Shown piece after piece: positions 1-9,946 of a stretch of 64,000 bases of DNA. Position 1 is the first letter of the stretch; every line of letters starts with the position of its first letter. The stretch comes from Methanoplanus endosymbiosus (GTDB lineage: Archaea > Halobacteriota > Methanomicrobia > Methanomicrobiales > Methanomicrobiaceae). Made by a program: the position numbers and the translations under genes. Location of the stretch: NCBI RefSeq assembly GCF_024662215.1, contig NZ_CP096115.1, forward strand, positions 1,550,001 through 1,614,000. Direction: 5' to 3'. Under the pieces are notes generated by a model that saw only the letters and a program-made list of their open reading frames with translations, had not been told where the DNA came from and made no database searches.

Positions 1-2
1 AA

Positions 3-1226
3 CTGATAAATGAAGCCCTTGTCGCTGTTGAAGACAAAAACAGGTCAAAACTGGAGGGCGTATTCCGGAATATAGACTTTAACAGTGAATCCAACCTTGG
101 CAGGACAAAAGAGAGAAACCGCCGGCTGAAGACCCTGCTTGAGGATTTTAATAAACCACAACTGGATATGAGCCCGGGCAATGTCTCAGAAGATGTGATC
201 GGAAATACATACATATATCTGATTGAGAAATTTGCATCCGATGCAGGAAAGAAGGCTGGGGAATTTTACACACCACACGCAGTATCAAAGCTTATTGCTA
301 AACTTGCAAAGCCAAAAGATGGCGACAGGATCTGCGATCCTTCCTGTGGTTCCGGGGGACTGTTGATTGAAGCCGGAAGAGAGGTTGGAAGTGACAATTA
401 TGCTCTCTTTGGTATGGAGGTTAACGGCAGCACCTGGGCACTTGCACGGATGAATATGTTCCTTCATAACGCTGACGGGGCAAGAATTGAATGGTGCAAT
501 ACTCTGACAAACCCCGCCCTGGTCGATGGTGACCGCCTGATGAAGTTTAATGTTGTTGTTGCCAATCCTCCGTTCAGTCTGGATAAATGGGGTGCTGACG
601 TAGCTGAAACTGACATATTCAACCGCTTCTGGCGCGGCATTCCTCCGAAGAGCAAGGGCGACTGGGCGTTTATAAGCCACATGATAGAAGCGGCACTCAA
701 TAAGGAGGGCCGTGTTGCCGTAGTTGTCCCACACGGCGTATTATTCCGTTCAGCAAAGGAAGGAAAAATCCGTCGGAAAATGATCGAGGAGAACCTCCTT
801 GATGCAGTAATTGGCCTGCCTGCAAACCTCTTTCCGACTACCAGCATTCCGGTTGCAATCTTAGTCTTTGACCGCAGCCGTGAAAGAGGCGGAGATAATG
901 AGAACAGACGAGATGTATTATTTATTGACGCAAGTTCTGAGTATATCTCCGGAAAAAACCAGAATTCACTCTCAGATTTACAACTGGACAGGATTGTTAA
1001 GACATACTATGACCGCACAGATGTGGAAAAATACGCTCATGTTGCCAATATGGAAGAGATTGAAGAGAATGACTTCAACCTCAACATTCCCCGCTATGTG
1101 GACACCTTTGAAGAGGAGGAGGAGATTGACATAGATGCAGTTCAGATGGAGATTGATGAACTTGAAAAAGAACTCGGTGAAATCCGTCTGAAGATGGCCC
1201 ATAAACTTGATGAGATCCGGAGATGA
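3..1226 (+). CDS. hsdM: Type I restriction-modification DNA methyltransferase subunit HsdM (5' end outside window)
   Basis: This N6-adenine methyltransferase subunit modifies the target site and forms the M2S core of a type I enzyme. The frame is open from base 3, and the upstream residues fit the HsdM N-terminal helical region, so the first ATG in the window (168) is internal and the gene starts before the window. Visible are FYTP (264-275), the SAM-binding motif DPSCGSGG (from 336) and the catalytic NPPF motif (about 573-584), then a C-terminal acidic coiled stretch. The 3' end lies just ahead of dinD, and the whole locus hsdM-dinD-rhuM-hsdS-TIGR04141-hsdR is tightly packed on one strand. 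About 407 residues are visible, against roughly 500 for the family. The family assignment is secure; the target sequence cannot be read from the gene. Confidence 0.96.
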   Translation: MINEALVAVEDKNRSKLEGVFRNIDFNSESNLGRTKERNRRLKTLLEDFNKPQLDMSPGNVSEDVIGNTYIYLIEKFASDAGKKAGEFYTPHAVSKLIAKLAKPKDGDRICDPSCGSGGLLIEAGREVGSDNYALFGMEVNGSTWALARMNMFLHNADGARIEWCNTLTNPALVDGDRLMKFNVVVANPPFSLDKWGADVAETDIFNRFWRGIPPKSKGDWAFISHMIEAALNKEGRVAVVVPHGVLFRSAKEGKIRRKMIEENLLDAVIGLPANLFPTTSIPVAILVFDRSRERGGDNENRRDVLFIDASSEYISGKNQNSLSDLQLDRIVKTYYDRTDVEKYAHVANMEEIEENDFNLNIPRYVDTFEEEEEIDIDAVQMEIDELEKELGEIRLKMAHKLDEIRR

Positions 1227-1230
1227 TCAG

Positions 1231-2109
1231 ATGAACTCAGAAAACATTGAAAAAAAGCACCATCTGACTTTTGAGGAGATGAAACAGACAGATCCTGATG
1301 GGAGTGAATTCTGGATGGCACGTCGGTTATCCAGAGTTTTAGAATATGCAGAGTTCCGGAATTTTCAGCCGGTGATTGAGAAAGCAAAAAAGGCCTGCGT
1401 AAATAGTGGCCAGAATGTAAAAGACCATTTCGTGGAGATGCACGAGATGGTCAGGATAGGTTCAGGCGCTGAAAGAAAAATGGACTCATACGCTCTCTCA
1501 CGCTATGCCTGCTACCTGATTGTTCAGAACGGAGATCCGTCAAAACCGGTTATTGCCAATGGCCAGACATATTTTGCCATTCAGACACGAAGGCAGGAAC
1601 TGGCTGATGATGAGGCTTTTCAGCGCCTTAAAGAGGAGGAAAAACGGTTGTTTCTTCGTTCCGAGATGCGTGAGCACAACAAACAGCTCATGGAGGCAGC
1701 ACAGCAGGCCGGTGTTGTTTCCGGGATGGACTTTGCTGTTTTTCAGAACCACGGGTACAGGGGACTTTATGGCGGACTGGATGCCAAAGCGATTCATAAG
1801 AGAAAACAACTGAAGAAGAACCAGAAGATCCTTGACAATATGGGCAGCACTGAACTTGCAGCCAATCTCTTCCGTGCAACACAGACCGACGAAAAGATAC
1901 GCAGGGAAGAGATCCGGGGAAAAAATAACGCCAACAGGACACATCTTGAAGTCGGCAGCAAGGTGCGCCAGACAATTGAAGAACTTGGCGGAACTATGCC
2001 TGAAAACCTCCCTACGCCTGATAAAAACCTGAAAAAGCTGGAAAAGAAGGCGAAATCTCCGAATACAAAGATGGTTAATTCCGGACATTCAGCAAAAGAG
2101 GAGAGATAA
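1231..2109 (+). CDS. dinD: DinD-like protein (DNA-damage-inducible protein D family)
   Basis: A 292-residue DinD-family protein. E. coli DinD is an SOS-induced protein that inhibits RecA strand exchange in vitro; archaeal members are often found inside type I restriction loci, and their role there is unknown. The family is recognised from the BRO-N-like N-terminal half (FWMARRLSRVLEYAEFRNF, then YALSRYACYLIVQNGDPSKP) and the conserved central block with YRGLYGG followed by NMGSTELAANLFRATQTD. I chose ATG 1231 because GGAG at 1219-1222 sits 8 nt upstream; a TTG at 1207 and an ATG at 1210 in the same frame would overlap hsdM and lack such a site. The stop overlaps the rhuM start as TAATG. Translational coupling with the neighbouring subunits is likely. 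Confidence 0.9.
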   Translation: MNSENIEKKHHLTFEEMKQTDPDGSEFWMARRLSRVLEYAEFRNFQPVIEKAKKACVNSGQNVKDHFVEMHEMVRIGSGAERKMDSYALSRYACYLIVQNGDPSKPVIANGQTYFAIQTRRQELADDEAFQRLKEEEKRLFLRSEMREHNKQLMEAAQQAGVVSGMDFAVFQNHGYRGLYGGLDAKAIHKRKQLKKNQKILDNMGSTELAANLFRATQTDEKIRREEIRGKNNANRTHLEVGSKVRQTIEELGGTMPENLPTPDKNLKKLEKKAKSPNTKMVNSGHSAKEER

Positions 2110-3161
2110 TGGCTAAAGGGAAGAATGGAATTATTCCTGCAAGCCGCGATAACCCTACTGAGTTTTTGTTATATACATCTCCTGACGGTGAGGTTAAAGT
2201 TGAAGTTTTCCTTCATGACGAAACAATCTGGCTGCCGCAGAAGAAGATTGCTGAGTTATTTGGTGTTGGTGTTCCGGCGATATCAAAACACCTGGATAAT
2301 ATTTATGAAAGCGGTGAGCTTGATAGAAATTCAACTATTTCCATTTTGGAAACAGTTCAAAAAGAGGGTAATCGCAATGTTAAAAGAAAGCTTGAATATT
2401 ACAACCTTGACGCAGTCATATCCGTAGGCTATCGTGTCAATTCATCCAAAGCAACGCAATTTAGGATCTGGGCAACAAAACTGCTCAAAGAGTTTATCAT
2501 CAAAGGCTTTGTGATGGATGATGACCGGCTCAAGAATGGTCATTACTTTGGGAAGGACTATTTCAGGGAACTGCTTGAGCGTGTCCGGTCTATCCGGGCA
2601 AGTGAGCGGAGAATTTATCAGCAGATTACAGACATTTTTGCAGAATGCAGCATTGATTATGAACCAGGATCAGATACGACAAAGCAGTTTTACGCTCATG
2701 TCCAGGATAAATTTCATTTCGCTATCACCGGGCATACTGCCGCTGAGACAGTATATCTCAAAGCAGATGCAGAAAAACCGCTTATGGGACTTAAAACCTA
2801 CAAAAATGCTCCGGATGGCCGGGTGCTTAAGTCCGATATTACGGTGGGCAAAAACTACCTCTCTGAAGAAGAAATAAAACGGCTTGAGAGAACAGTCTCA
2901 GGTTTTTTTGATTATATTGAAAATATCATTGAAAAGCGGACCACAATTACAATGGAGAGTTTTGCAGGAAGCGTTGATAAATTTCTTGACTTCAACGAAT
3001 TCAGAATTCTTGAGGATTATGGTAAGATTTCCAGGAAAAAAGCCGAAGAAAAGGCAACTGAGGAGTATGAAAAGTTCAACAGGAAACAGAATATTGAATC
3101 TGACTTTGACCGGATGATTAAGCATTTGTCAAAGAAACACGGGGAATTAAATGAACAATAG
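2109..3161 (+). CDS. RhuM family protein (virulence RhuM / BRO-N-like)
   Basis: A 350-residue member of the RhuM family (Pfam virulence_RhuM), named after a Salmonella pathogenicity-island protein of unknown biochemistry. The N-terminal half has a winged-helix-like segment (WLPQKKIAELFGVGVPAISKH, about residues 42-62) followed by the family block YNLDAVISVGYRVNSSKATQFRIWAT. The C-terminal half is helical and charged. The gene starts on the ATG overlapping the dinD stop and ends 11 nt inside hsdS, so it is co-translated with the restriction genes. RhuM and DinD genes recur as passengers of type I loci in bacteria and archaea; whether they modulate restriction is inference. Confidence 0.88.
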   Translation: MAKGKNGIIPASRDNPTEFLLYTSPDGEVKVEVFLHDETIWLPQKKIAELFGVGVPAISKHLDNIYESGELDRNSTISILETVQKEGNRNVKRKLEYYNLDAVISVGYRVNSSKATQFRIWATKLLKEFIIKGFVMDDDRLKNGHYFGKDYFRELLERVRSIRASERRIYQQITDIFAECSIDYEPGSDTTKQFYAHVQDKFHFAITGHTAAETVYLKADAEKPLMGLKTYKNAPDGRVLKSDITVGKNYLSEEEIKRLERTVSGFFDYIENIIEKRTTITMESFAGSVDKFLDFNEFRILEDYGKISRKKAEEKATEEYEKFNRKQNIESDFDRMIKHLSKKHGELNEQ

Positions 3162-4404
3162 TCTCCTTAAACAGCCAGACAAAGACATAATGGCAGATTA
3201 TGCGGAGATGTGGGAGATAAAAAAACTCAAAGACTTAACTTCAATTAGAATATCTAACGGTGCATTTAATGATCCTAATAAAACAGGAAATGGTTATAAG
3301 CTGATTAATGTTAAGAACCTGTATAATGAACCTCACATAAATGCATCAGGACTTAGCTTACTAAACATATCTGAAAAAGAATTTGAAAGATACAAGGTAA
3401 AAAAAGGAGATTTATTCTTCACAAGATCTTCACTGAAGGCTGAAGGTATAGCCCATTGCAATATTTTTACCGAAATACCTGATGACATAATTTATGAATG
3501 CCACATTATGAGAATTCGGCCAGATGAAGAAATTATTGATCCATTCTACCTGTTTCATTTTTGCAAATCTTTCCATGCGAGAAAATATTTCATTCGCCAT
3601 TCAAAGGTTGCAACAATGACAACAATTGATCAAAATGATCTGGGAAATTTACCAGTTCTCCTCCCCCCAATCCCCGAACAGAAAGCCATTGCAGATCTCC
3701 TCTCCACCTGGGATGATGCAATAGAAAAGACCGAACGGCTGATTGAAGCGAAAGGAAATGTTTTTAAAAAACTGATAAATGACTTAATTTATATTCCAAC
3801 AGTTAATGGAAAATGGGAAGAATTAAAAATGAAATTTCTCTTCAGTGAACGCAAAGAATCCAAAAGAGATGACCTGCCACTGTTGGCAATTACAGAAAAT
3901 GAGGGCATTATACCTAGAGAAAATACTAACCGTAAAGACACATCCAATAAAGACAAATCCAAGTACCTGAGAATTTGTCCCGGAGACATCGGTTACAATA
4001 CAATGAGGATGTGGCAAGGGGTTTCAGCTCTTTCAATGTTTGAGGGAATTATCAGTCCAGCATACACAGTTTGTATTCCCGGTAAAAAACTTTCACCACA
4101 GTTTATATCTTATTTATTCAAGACACCATTTATGATTCACCGTTTTTACCGGTACTCACAAGGTTTGACATCAGACACATGGAATCTTAAATACTCTAAC
4201 TTCTGTGAAATCAAAATGCCTCTTCCATCATTACCCGAACAGCAGCAGATAGCAGAAACATTGTCAACAGCACAGCAGGAAATTGACCTCCTGAAAAAAC
4301 TGGCAGAGAAGTATAAAGAACAGAAGAGGGGGCTAATGCAGAAACTGCTGACCGGAGAATGGCGGGTGAAAAGTGAAATTTTAAATCAATATAAAGGAGC
4401 GTAA
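3151..4404 (+). CDS. hsdS: Type I restriction-modification specificity subunit HsdS
   Basis: The 417-residue specificity subunit that recognises the bipartite DNA target. Two target-recognition domains are visible, each followed by a conserved helical spacer: LPPIPEQKAIADLLSTWDDA near residue 172, and LPSLPEQQQIAETLSTAQQ near residue 354 with a terminal coiled helix ending LLTGEW. The first target-recognition domain (about 3240-3650) is clearly more AT-rich than the spacers, which is usual for exchangeable recognition domains. The start ATG at 3151 overlaps rhuM; a later ATG at 3190 is possible. Two unlike half-domains imply a bipartite asymmetric site whose sequence cannot be deduced here. 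Confidence 0.95.
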   Translation: MNNSLLKQPDKDIMADYAEMWEIKKLKDLTSIRISNGAFNDPNKTGNGYKLINVKNLYNEPHINASGLSLLNISEKEFERYKVKKGDLFFTRSSLKAEGIAHCNIFTEIPDDIIYECHIMRIRPDEEIIDPFYLFHFCKSFHARKYFIRHSKVATMTTIDQNDLGNLPVLLPPIPEQKAIADLLSTWDDAIEKTERLIEAKGNVFKKLINDLIYIPTVNGKWEELKMKFLFSERKESKRDDLPLLAITENEGIIPRENTNRKDTSNKDKSKYLRICPGDIGYNTMRMWQGVSALSMFEGIISPAYTVCIPGKKLSPQFISYLFKTPFMIHRFYRYSQGLTSDTWNLKYSNFCEIKMPLPSLPEQQQIAETLSTAQQEIDLLKKLAEKYKEQKRGLMQKLLTGEWRVKSEILNQYKGA

Positions 4405-4406
4405 CT

Positions 4407-5975
4407 ATGGTAAAGAGCAGAAGTTTTTCAATATATTTATTAAAAAAGGGATTTTCAGCTGAAAACTCATTAAAAGAACACCATGAGCTCATAGAAAATA
4501 TAACTGCTGATAATCTTCCAGATGGGGCAACGCTCTTTTTACTTGACAAAAATCCATCAAACCCATGGTGGAAAGATTTCTGGAAAATAAAGACAGAACT
4601 AAAGCAGACACTAAAAGGCGCAATTGTTTTTCTTCCTGTTTATGATCGATGCTTTGCCTTTACTTTTGGACATACATACCACAACTTAAAAGAGGAGAGC
4701 TATGAGTATGATTTCGGTTTGAGAAGTACTTTAAACGCAGTAGATCCCGATAAACTTAAAAGTACTGATATATTACAACCAGAAAATGCTAAAAGAGAAA
4801 GTATTCAAAGTTCAAATACTGTTAATTTAACTTTCTTTGATTTTGATAAGGACGAATCAATTGTAAAAAGAATTTCAGGAAAAGTAAAAGAAGAGTATAG
4901 GTATCTCTTTTCAAATGTTACTGGAGCAAATAGCATACGGATTGATTCAAAACTTCAAGCAAGAGAACTACCTGAGTTATGCAGGAATATTTTGGCACTA
5001 TATAACAAAGACGATTTTAAAATACATTTTCCAGACATTCAAAATATCATACCAGTAAAAGATCCAAATATCATATCCAAATTAAATAAACAATTATTAA
5101 AGGTATTTCGTGAGGAATTGACAGATATTGCACTGACTGTTCCTGAAATTATCAATTATCAGGAAAATTTTCAAATAAACTATTCCATAGGGAAGAATAA
5201 TTCAGAAACACATGATGATGCTCATATAAATCATTATATTAAATTTTTTAAAAGTAGAAATATTTCTCCTGACGAAATAGATATTGGCAAACTTAATAAG
5301 CACAATCTGAATATCTGCGATGAAAATAGGCATATAATACAAAGTTTTTCGATATATAAGAGTCTGCTTTTTGACTGTGAATTTGAGAGTAAGCACTACC
5401 ACATATGTGAAGGTAAATGGTATGAGTTAGACAAAGATTATATAGTCAGATTAAAAAAACAATTAGATCCTTACTTCAAAAATAACATTTTACCAAAGTG
5501 CGACTACAAAAGAGAAGATTCTTACAACAAGCATGTAAGTGATACAAATCATAAATTTATTTGTTTAGATAAAAAAAATATTTCACCTAAAGGACAATCC
5601 TCAGTAGAACCATGCGATCTTTATACTTCCACAGATAACAAGGCAACACTGATACATATAAAAATATCAACTCGATCTGCCAATTTAAGTCATCTTTTTA
5701 ATCAAGGCTTAAATTCAGCTGAAATTATACGACTTCACGAAGAATCTAAAGATAAACTAAAAAAACTTATAGGAAATAAAGATACAGAAATTATAGATGG
5801 AGATAAATTTGAAGTAATATATGGGATAATTACTGCTAAAAACCCAGATAAGAAATCCAACAATTTACCTATTTTTTCAAGAATTAGTTTATTGAGATGC
5901 ATTAACTCCTTTAAATTAATGGGTCTGCATGTCTCGATCATGCTTATTGAGGATGAGTATGACAGAAAAAAGTAG
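4407..5975 (+). CDS. TIGR04141/DUF6119-type sporadically distributed protein embedded in the restriction locus
   Basis: A 522-residue protein that I assign to the TIGR04141 (DUF6119) group, proteins of unknown function scattered through prokaryotes. Supporting patches are the N-terminal FSIYLLKKGF with NPWWKDFW (residues about 52-58), the block FGLRSTLNAVDPDKLKSTDI, and a C-terminal region EPCDLYT...LIHIKIS...LSHLFNQGLNSAE. That last region (D, then about a dozen residues, then IHIK) resembles a divergent restriction-endonuclease-like core, but this is only inference. The start has GGAG about 8 nt upstream, 2 nt after the hsdS stop. The gene is markedly AT-rich compared with hsdR and hsdM, which suggests separate acquisition. 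Its position between hsdS and hsdR in one transcription unit points to a function tied to restriction or phage defence. Confidence 0.72.
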   Translation: MVKSRSFSIYLLKKGFSAENSLKEHHELIENITADNLPDGATLFLLDKNPSNPWWKDFWKIKTELKQTLKGAIVFLPVYDRCFAFTFGHTYHNLKEESYEYDFGLRSTLNAVDPDKLKSTDILQPENAKRESIQSSNTVNLTFFDFDKDESIVKRISGKVKEEYRYLFSNVTGANSIRIDSKLQARELPELCRNILALYNKDDFKIHFPDIQNIIPVKDPNIISKLNKQLLKVFREELTDIALTVPEIINYQENFQINYSIGKNNSETHDDAHINHYIKFFKSRNISPDEIDIGKLNKHNLNICDENRHIIQSFSIYKSLLFDCEFESKHYHICEGKWYELDKDYIVRLKKQLDPYFKNNILPKCDYKREDSYNKHVSDTNHKFICLDKKNISPKGQSSVEPCDLYTSTDNKATLIHIKISTRSANLSHLFNQGLNSAEIIRLHEESKDKLKKLIGNKDTEIIDGDKFEVIYGIITAKNPDKKSNNLPIFSRISLLRCINSFKLMGLHVSIMLIEDEYDRKK

Positions 5976-5999
5976 TTTTGATTTTAACGGAGAATAAAT

Positions 6000-8900
6000 A
6001 TGACTCCACCACCAATAACAGAAAAACTTCAGTCACAGATACCGGCATTACAACTGCTGATAAATCTTGGATATACTTACCTGACACCTGAAGAGGCCCT
6101 GAAACTGAGATATAACCGGACTTCTGAGGTAGTGCTCGAAGAAATCCTGAGCCGGAAACTTAAAGAGATAAACAGAATCAGATACAAAGGAATGGAATAC
6201 CTCTTCAGCGAAGAGAACATCCAGTCTGCTGTTCAGAGGCTGAAAAACATACGCTACGACGGACTACAGACAACAAACCAGGAAGTATATGACATACTCA
6301 CACTTGGCGAATCATTTGAGCAGACCATAAACGGGGATAAAAAGAGCTTTCATTTAAACTACATAGACTGGAAAAACCCTGACAATAACTCATACCACGT
6401 AACAGCAGAATTTCCGGTTGAGAGAACAAAAAGCGAGAGAACAGCACGGCCCGACATTGTTCTTTTCGTAAACGGAATTCCACTCGTGGTTATAGAATGC
6501 AAATCTCCAAAGAATGATGTAGAAGAGGCAGTATCACAGTCACTCAGAAATCAGGGAAAAGACTACATTCCAAAACTCTTCATGTACGCACAGATTGTCC
6601 TTGGAATAAACAAAAACCGGGCAATGTACGCAACCGCAGGCACTACCAAAAAATTCTGGAGCATATGGAAAGAAGAACCACCCTCAGATGAGATAATAAA
6701 CAGAAGTCTGCCTGACGATATAAAAGATAAACTTTACTCCGGAGACTTTGAGACCGCAGGATGGCATTTTAAAAGATTACAGGAAAGTGGCGGCAGAATT
6801 GCAACAGAGCAGGATACGGCCCTGTATTCTCTTTGCAGACCGGAAAGACTCATTGAACTGACACACAGGTTCATCATCTTCGATGCAGGAATAAAAAAGA
6901 TTGCACGTTACCAGCAGTACTTTGTAATTAAATCAACATTAGAGCGTATCAGAACAACCAACGAAGACAACCGGAGAAGAGGGGGAATTATCTGGCATAC
7001 ACAGGGGTCAGGAAAATCCCTTACAATGGTAATGCTTGCCAGAAATATTGCACTTGATAAAGAGCTGAATAACCCACGGATAGTCATTGTAACAGACAGA
7101 ACAGACCTTGACACACAGCTCAAAAATACATTTACAGAATGCGGGCTTGAACCCAAGAAGGCGACATCCGGGAGAAACCTCCTTGAACTCGTATCTGAGG
7201 AAAAAACAGGCATCATAACAACCCTTGTCCACAAGTTTGACAAAGCACTGAACATAAAAAAATACAGAAATGAATCATCTGAAATAATCATTCTCGTTGA
7301 TGAAGGGCACAGGACACAGTCTGGATCACTATCCGGACGAATGAGACAGATGTTTCCAAACGCCTGCTATATCGGGTTCACCGGGACACCCCTGCTAAAG
7401 AAAGAGAAGAACAGCTTTGAAAGATTTGGAGGACTTATCTCGCCGCATTATTCCATCAGCCAGGCAGTAGAGGACAAAGCAGTAGTCCCGCTTCTTTACG
7501 AAGGCCGGCTTGTTGACATAGAACAGGACAAAAAAGCAATTGATACCTGGTTTGAAAGATACACAAAGGACCTGACCAGAGAGCAGATGGCAGATCTAAA
7601 ACGGAAATATGCAAGAGCAGAAGAGCTGAACAAAGCAGACAGAGTCATATATATGAGGGCTTATGACATCAGTGATCACTTCTGCAAAAACTGGAAAGGG
7701 ACAGGGTTTAAGGGTCAGCTTATAGCTCCGAATAAAGCATCCGCAGTAACATACCTGAAATATCTAAGAGAAATAGGGGAAGTCTCAGCCGAAGTTATCA
7801 TATCCCCACCGGACATGAGGGAAGGATACGATGAAGCTGAAGATGAATCAAAAGACCAGGTTGTGGCATTCTGGAAAAAGATGATGGAGAGGTACAGAAA
7901 TGCGGATGAATACACAACCCAGATAATTAACCAGTTCAAACACGGAGAAGAGCCTGAGATAATAATCGTAGTTGACAAACTTATCACCGGATTTGACGCT
8001 CCGGTGAACACCGTCATGTATCTCTGCCGCAACCTGCGTGAACACACCCTGCTTCAGGCTATCGCCAGAGTAAACAGGGTACATGAAGGCAAAGATTTTG
8101 GTTACATCATCGACTACGCCGGCATTTTAGGAAAACTTGATGAAGCACTGACTATGTACAGTGCATTTGAAGGATTTGATCCCGAAGATGTAGAGGGCAC
8201 TGTTATATCTGTTAAATCAGAGATAGAAAAACTTCCCCAGTATCACTCAGATCTTTTAGACATATTTAAGGATGTACCCAATGTCTATGACGAAGAAGCC
8301 TATGAGGTCCATTTAAGTGATAAGGAAAGGAGAGACAGATTTTATGGACGGCTGTTTAACTTCAGTAAATGCTTATCTGTCGCACTATCATCAGAACATT
8401 TCATGCTAAACACCAGCGATTCACTGATAAAGAGATATAAAAACGATCTGAAGAGATTTACAAACCTGAAAGCATCTGTTAAGCTGAGATATGCAGATTC
8501 CATTGATTACCGGGATTATGAGCCAAAGATCAAAAAACTGATCGATACAAACATCAAAGCGGATGAGGTTATCCAGCTCAATGAACCGGTGAACATATTT
8601 GACAGGGAGAAGTTTTCAGCCGTAAAAGAGGAACTTGGGATATACAACGGAAAAAGTACAGTTTCCCGTGCAGATATTATTGCCCATGCAACAAAGAGAA
8701 AGATAACTGAGAAGATGGATGAGGACCCGGCTTTTTACAAAAAGTTCTCTGACCTGATCCAGGAGGCTATAGATGACTTCAGGGCAAGAAGAATTTCAGA
8801 GATTGATTATTATAACAGAGTCGTGGACCTAAAGGAGAAGGTTACAAAGAAAGAACACGAAAATGTACCGGATGACATTCAGGAGAATTACAGTGCAATG

Positions 8901-9185
8901 GCATACTATGGCGCAATAGACGAAATTCTCAGAGTTAATAACCCTGATGAAGAAAAAAGAAACCAGATTTCAGCAGAGATAGCATTGAAAGTCTGTAAGA
9001 GTCTGAAGGCACACAATAAAGTCCAGTTCTGGGAAGATGAGGATGCAAAGAACTGTGTACGAAATGATATAGATGATTATCTTTATGATGTGGTAAAAGA
9101 CGAGATAGATTTAAGCACCGGACAAATGACTGAGATCATTGATAAAACCCTTCACATTGCAAAAAAACGGGAATGTTATGAATAA
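6000..9185 (+). CDS. hsdR: Type I restriction endonuclease subunit HsdR
   Basis: The 1061-residue motor and nuclease subunit that translocates DNA and cuts unmodified molecules. The N-terminal endonuclease has D152, E166 and K168 (RPDIVLFVNGIPLVVIECK). The SF2 helicase core follows with Walker A TQGSGKS (334-340), a DEGH box (434-437), the FTGTP motif, and a C-terminal RecA lobe with LITGFDAPVNTV and QAIARVNR. The C-terminal third is the helical HsdM/HsdS-docking region. The start ATG has GGAG about 10 nt upstream. All catalytic motifs are intact, so the type I enzyme is probably functional. It overlaps the metalloprotease gene by 8 nt. Confidence 0.97.
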   Translation: MTPPPITEKLQSQIPALQLLINLGYTYLTPEEALKLRYNRTSEVVLEEILSRKLKEINRIRYKGMEYLFSEENIQSAVQRLKNIRYDGLQTTNQEVYDILTLGESFEQTINGDKKSFHLNYIDWKNPDNNSYHVTAEFPVERTKSERTARPDIVLFVNGIPLVVIECKSPKNDVEEAVSQSLRNQGKDYIPKLFMYAQIVLGINKNRAMYATAGTTKKFWSIWKEEPPSDEIINRSLPDDIKDKLYSGDFETAGWHFKRLQESGGRIATEQDTALYSLCRPERLIELTHRFIIFDAGIKKIARYQQYFVIKSTLERIRTTNEDNRRRGGIIWHTQGSGKSLTMVMLARNIALDKELNNPRIVIVTDRTDLDTQLKNTFTECGLEPKKATSGRNLLELVSEEKTGIITTLVHKFDKALNIKKYRNESSEIIILVDEGHRTQSGSLSGRMRQMFPNACYIGFTGTPLLKKEKNSFERFGGLISPHYSISQAVEDKAVVPLLYEGRLVDIEQDKKAIDTWFERYTKDLTREQMADLKRKYARAEELNKADRVIYMRAYDISDHFCKNWKGTGFKGQLIAPNKASAVTYLKYLREIGEVSAEVIISPPDMREGYDEAEDESKDQVVAFWKKMMERYRNADEYTTQIINQFKHGEEPEIIIVVDKLITGFDAPVNTVMYLCRNLREHTLLQAIARVNRVHEGKDFGYIIDYAGILGKLDEALTMYSAFEGFDPEDVEGTVISVKSEIEKLPQYHSDLLDIFKDVPNVYDEEAYEVHLSDKERRDRFYGRLFNFSKCLSVALSSEHFMLNTSDSLIKRYKNDLKRFTNLKASVKLRYADSIDYRDYEPKIKKLIDTNIKADEVIQLNEPVNIFDREKFSAVKEELGIYNGKSTVSRADIIAHATKRKITEKMDEDPAFYKKFSDLIQEAIDDFRARRISEIDYYNRVVDLKEKVTKKEHENVPDDIQENYSAMAYYGAIDEILRVNNPDEEKRNQISAEIALKVCKSLKAHNKVQFWEDEDAKNCVRNDIDDYLYDVVKDEIDLSTGQMTEIIDKTLHIAKKRECYE

Positions 9186-9888
9186 CTACTCAGGTTCAGT
9201 AGAGTATGGCAACCGGCAGATTTGCTATGAAGTAGCCTGTATTGAGAGAAAAACACTTGAAATTGCCGTAAATCCCGATACCACAGTAACCGTTAGAGCA
9301 CCACTAAATACTCCGCCTGAAAAGGTACTGAAGATTGTTACAAAAAGAGCCAGGTGGATTACAGAGCAGAAGAATTTTTTCAGTCAGTTCTGTCCTAAAA
9401 CCCCAAAACGCCTGTACGTAGGGGGTGAGACCCACCTCTATCTTGGGAGGCAGTACAGGTTAAAGATAATTTCCGGAGAAAAAAACTCTGTAAAACTATC
9501 CGGAGGTTATTTTAATATTACAACTACAGATAGGTCACCTGAAAATGTAAAGTTGCTCCTTGATGCCTGGTACAGGAACAGAGCAGAGATAGTCTTTTCT
9601 AAGTCCCTTGAGAACTGCTGGAAAAATATCAGAAGCATTGCAGATGAAAAACCGGAATTTCAGATCAGGAAGATGAAAAAGCGGTACGGAAGTCTCTCAA
9701 CATCAGGAGTTTTAACCCTTAATCCTGTCATAATACTCTCGCCAAAAACCTGCATAGATTATGTGGTCACTCATGAACTATGTCATTTAAAATATTATAA
9801 CCACAGCCCGGACTATTACAGACTATTAGAGCAGATTATGCCCGACTGGAAGGAAAGAAAACAGAGGATGGAGATTCTGCTGGCATAA
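9178..9888 (+). CDS. YgjP-like (DUF45) zinc metallopeptidase
   Basis: A 236-residue protein of the M48-related YgjP/DUF45 family. The zinc site is visible near the C-terminus: THELCH followed by a downstream histidine in NHSPDYY, then the family ending MPDWKERKQRM. The mid-region LGRQYRLKI is also typical. I chose ATG 9178, whose sequence overlaps the hsdR stop codon; a start at 9139 would lie deep inside hsdR. In bacteria this family is frequently the last gene of type I restriction operons, matching its position here. Its substrate is unknown. A possible job in turnover of restriction subunits (as ClpXP does for HsdR elsewhere) is inference. Confidence 0.9.
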   Translation: MNNYSGSVEYGNRQICYEVACIERKTLEIAVNPDTTVTVRAPLNTPPEKVLKIVTKRARWITEQKNFFSQFCPKTPKRLYVGGETHLYLGRQYRLKIISGEKNSVKLSGGYFNITTTDRSPENVKLLLDAWYRNRAEIVFSKSLENCWKNIRSIADEKPEFQIRKMKKRYGSLSTSGVLTLNPVIILSPKTCIDYVVTHELCHLKYYNHSPDYYRLLEQIMPDWKERKQRMEILLA

Positions 9889-9915
9889 ATGAAACAGGTA
9901 TATGAGACATCCGGA

Positions 9916-9946
9916 AAAATAAAGTGAAATCCGGGGCCTTTATTTT
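9916..9946. terminator. Bidirectional terminator-like hairpin between convergent genes
   Basis: AAAATAAAG (9916-9924) and CTTTATTTT (9938-9946) form a perfect 9-bp inverted repeat with a 13-nt loop. It lies between the convergent metalloprotease gene and the small winged-helix gene, whose stop codon (9940-9942) sits within the right arm. The A/T-rich arms give a U-run on either transcript. Confidence 0.6.
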
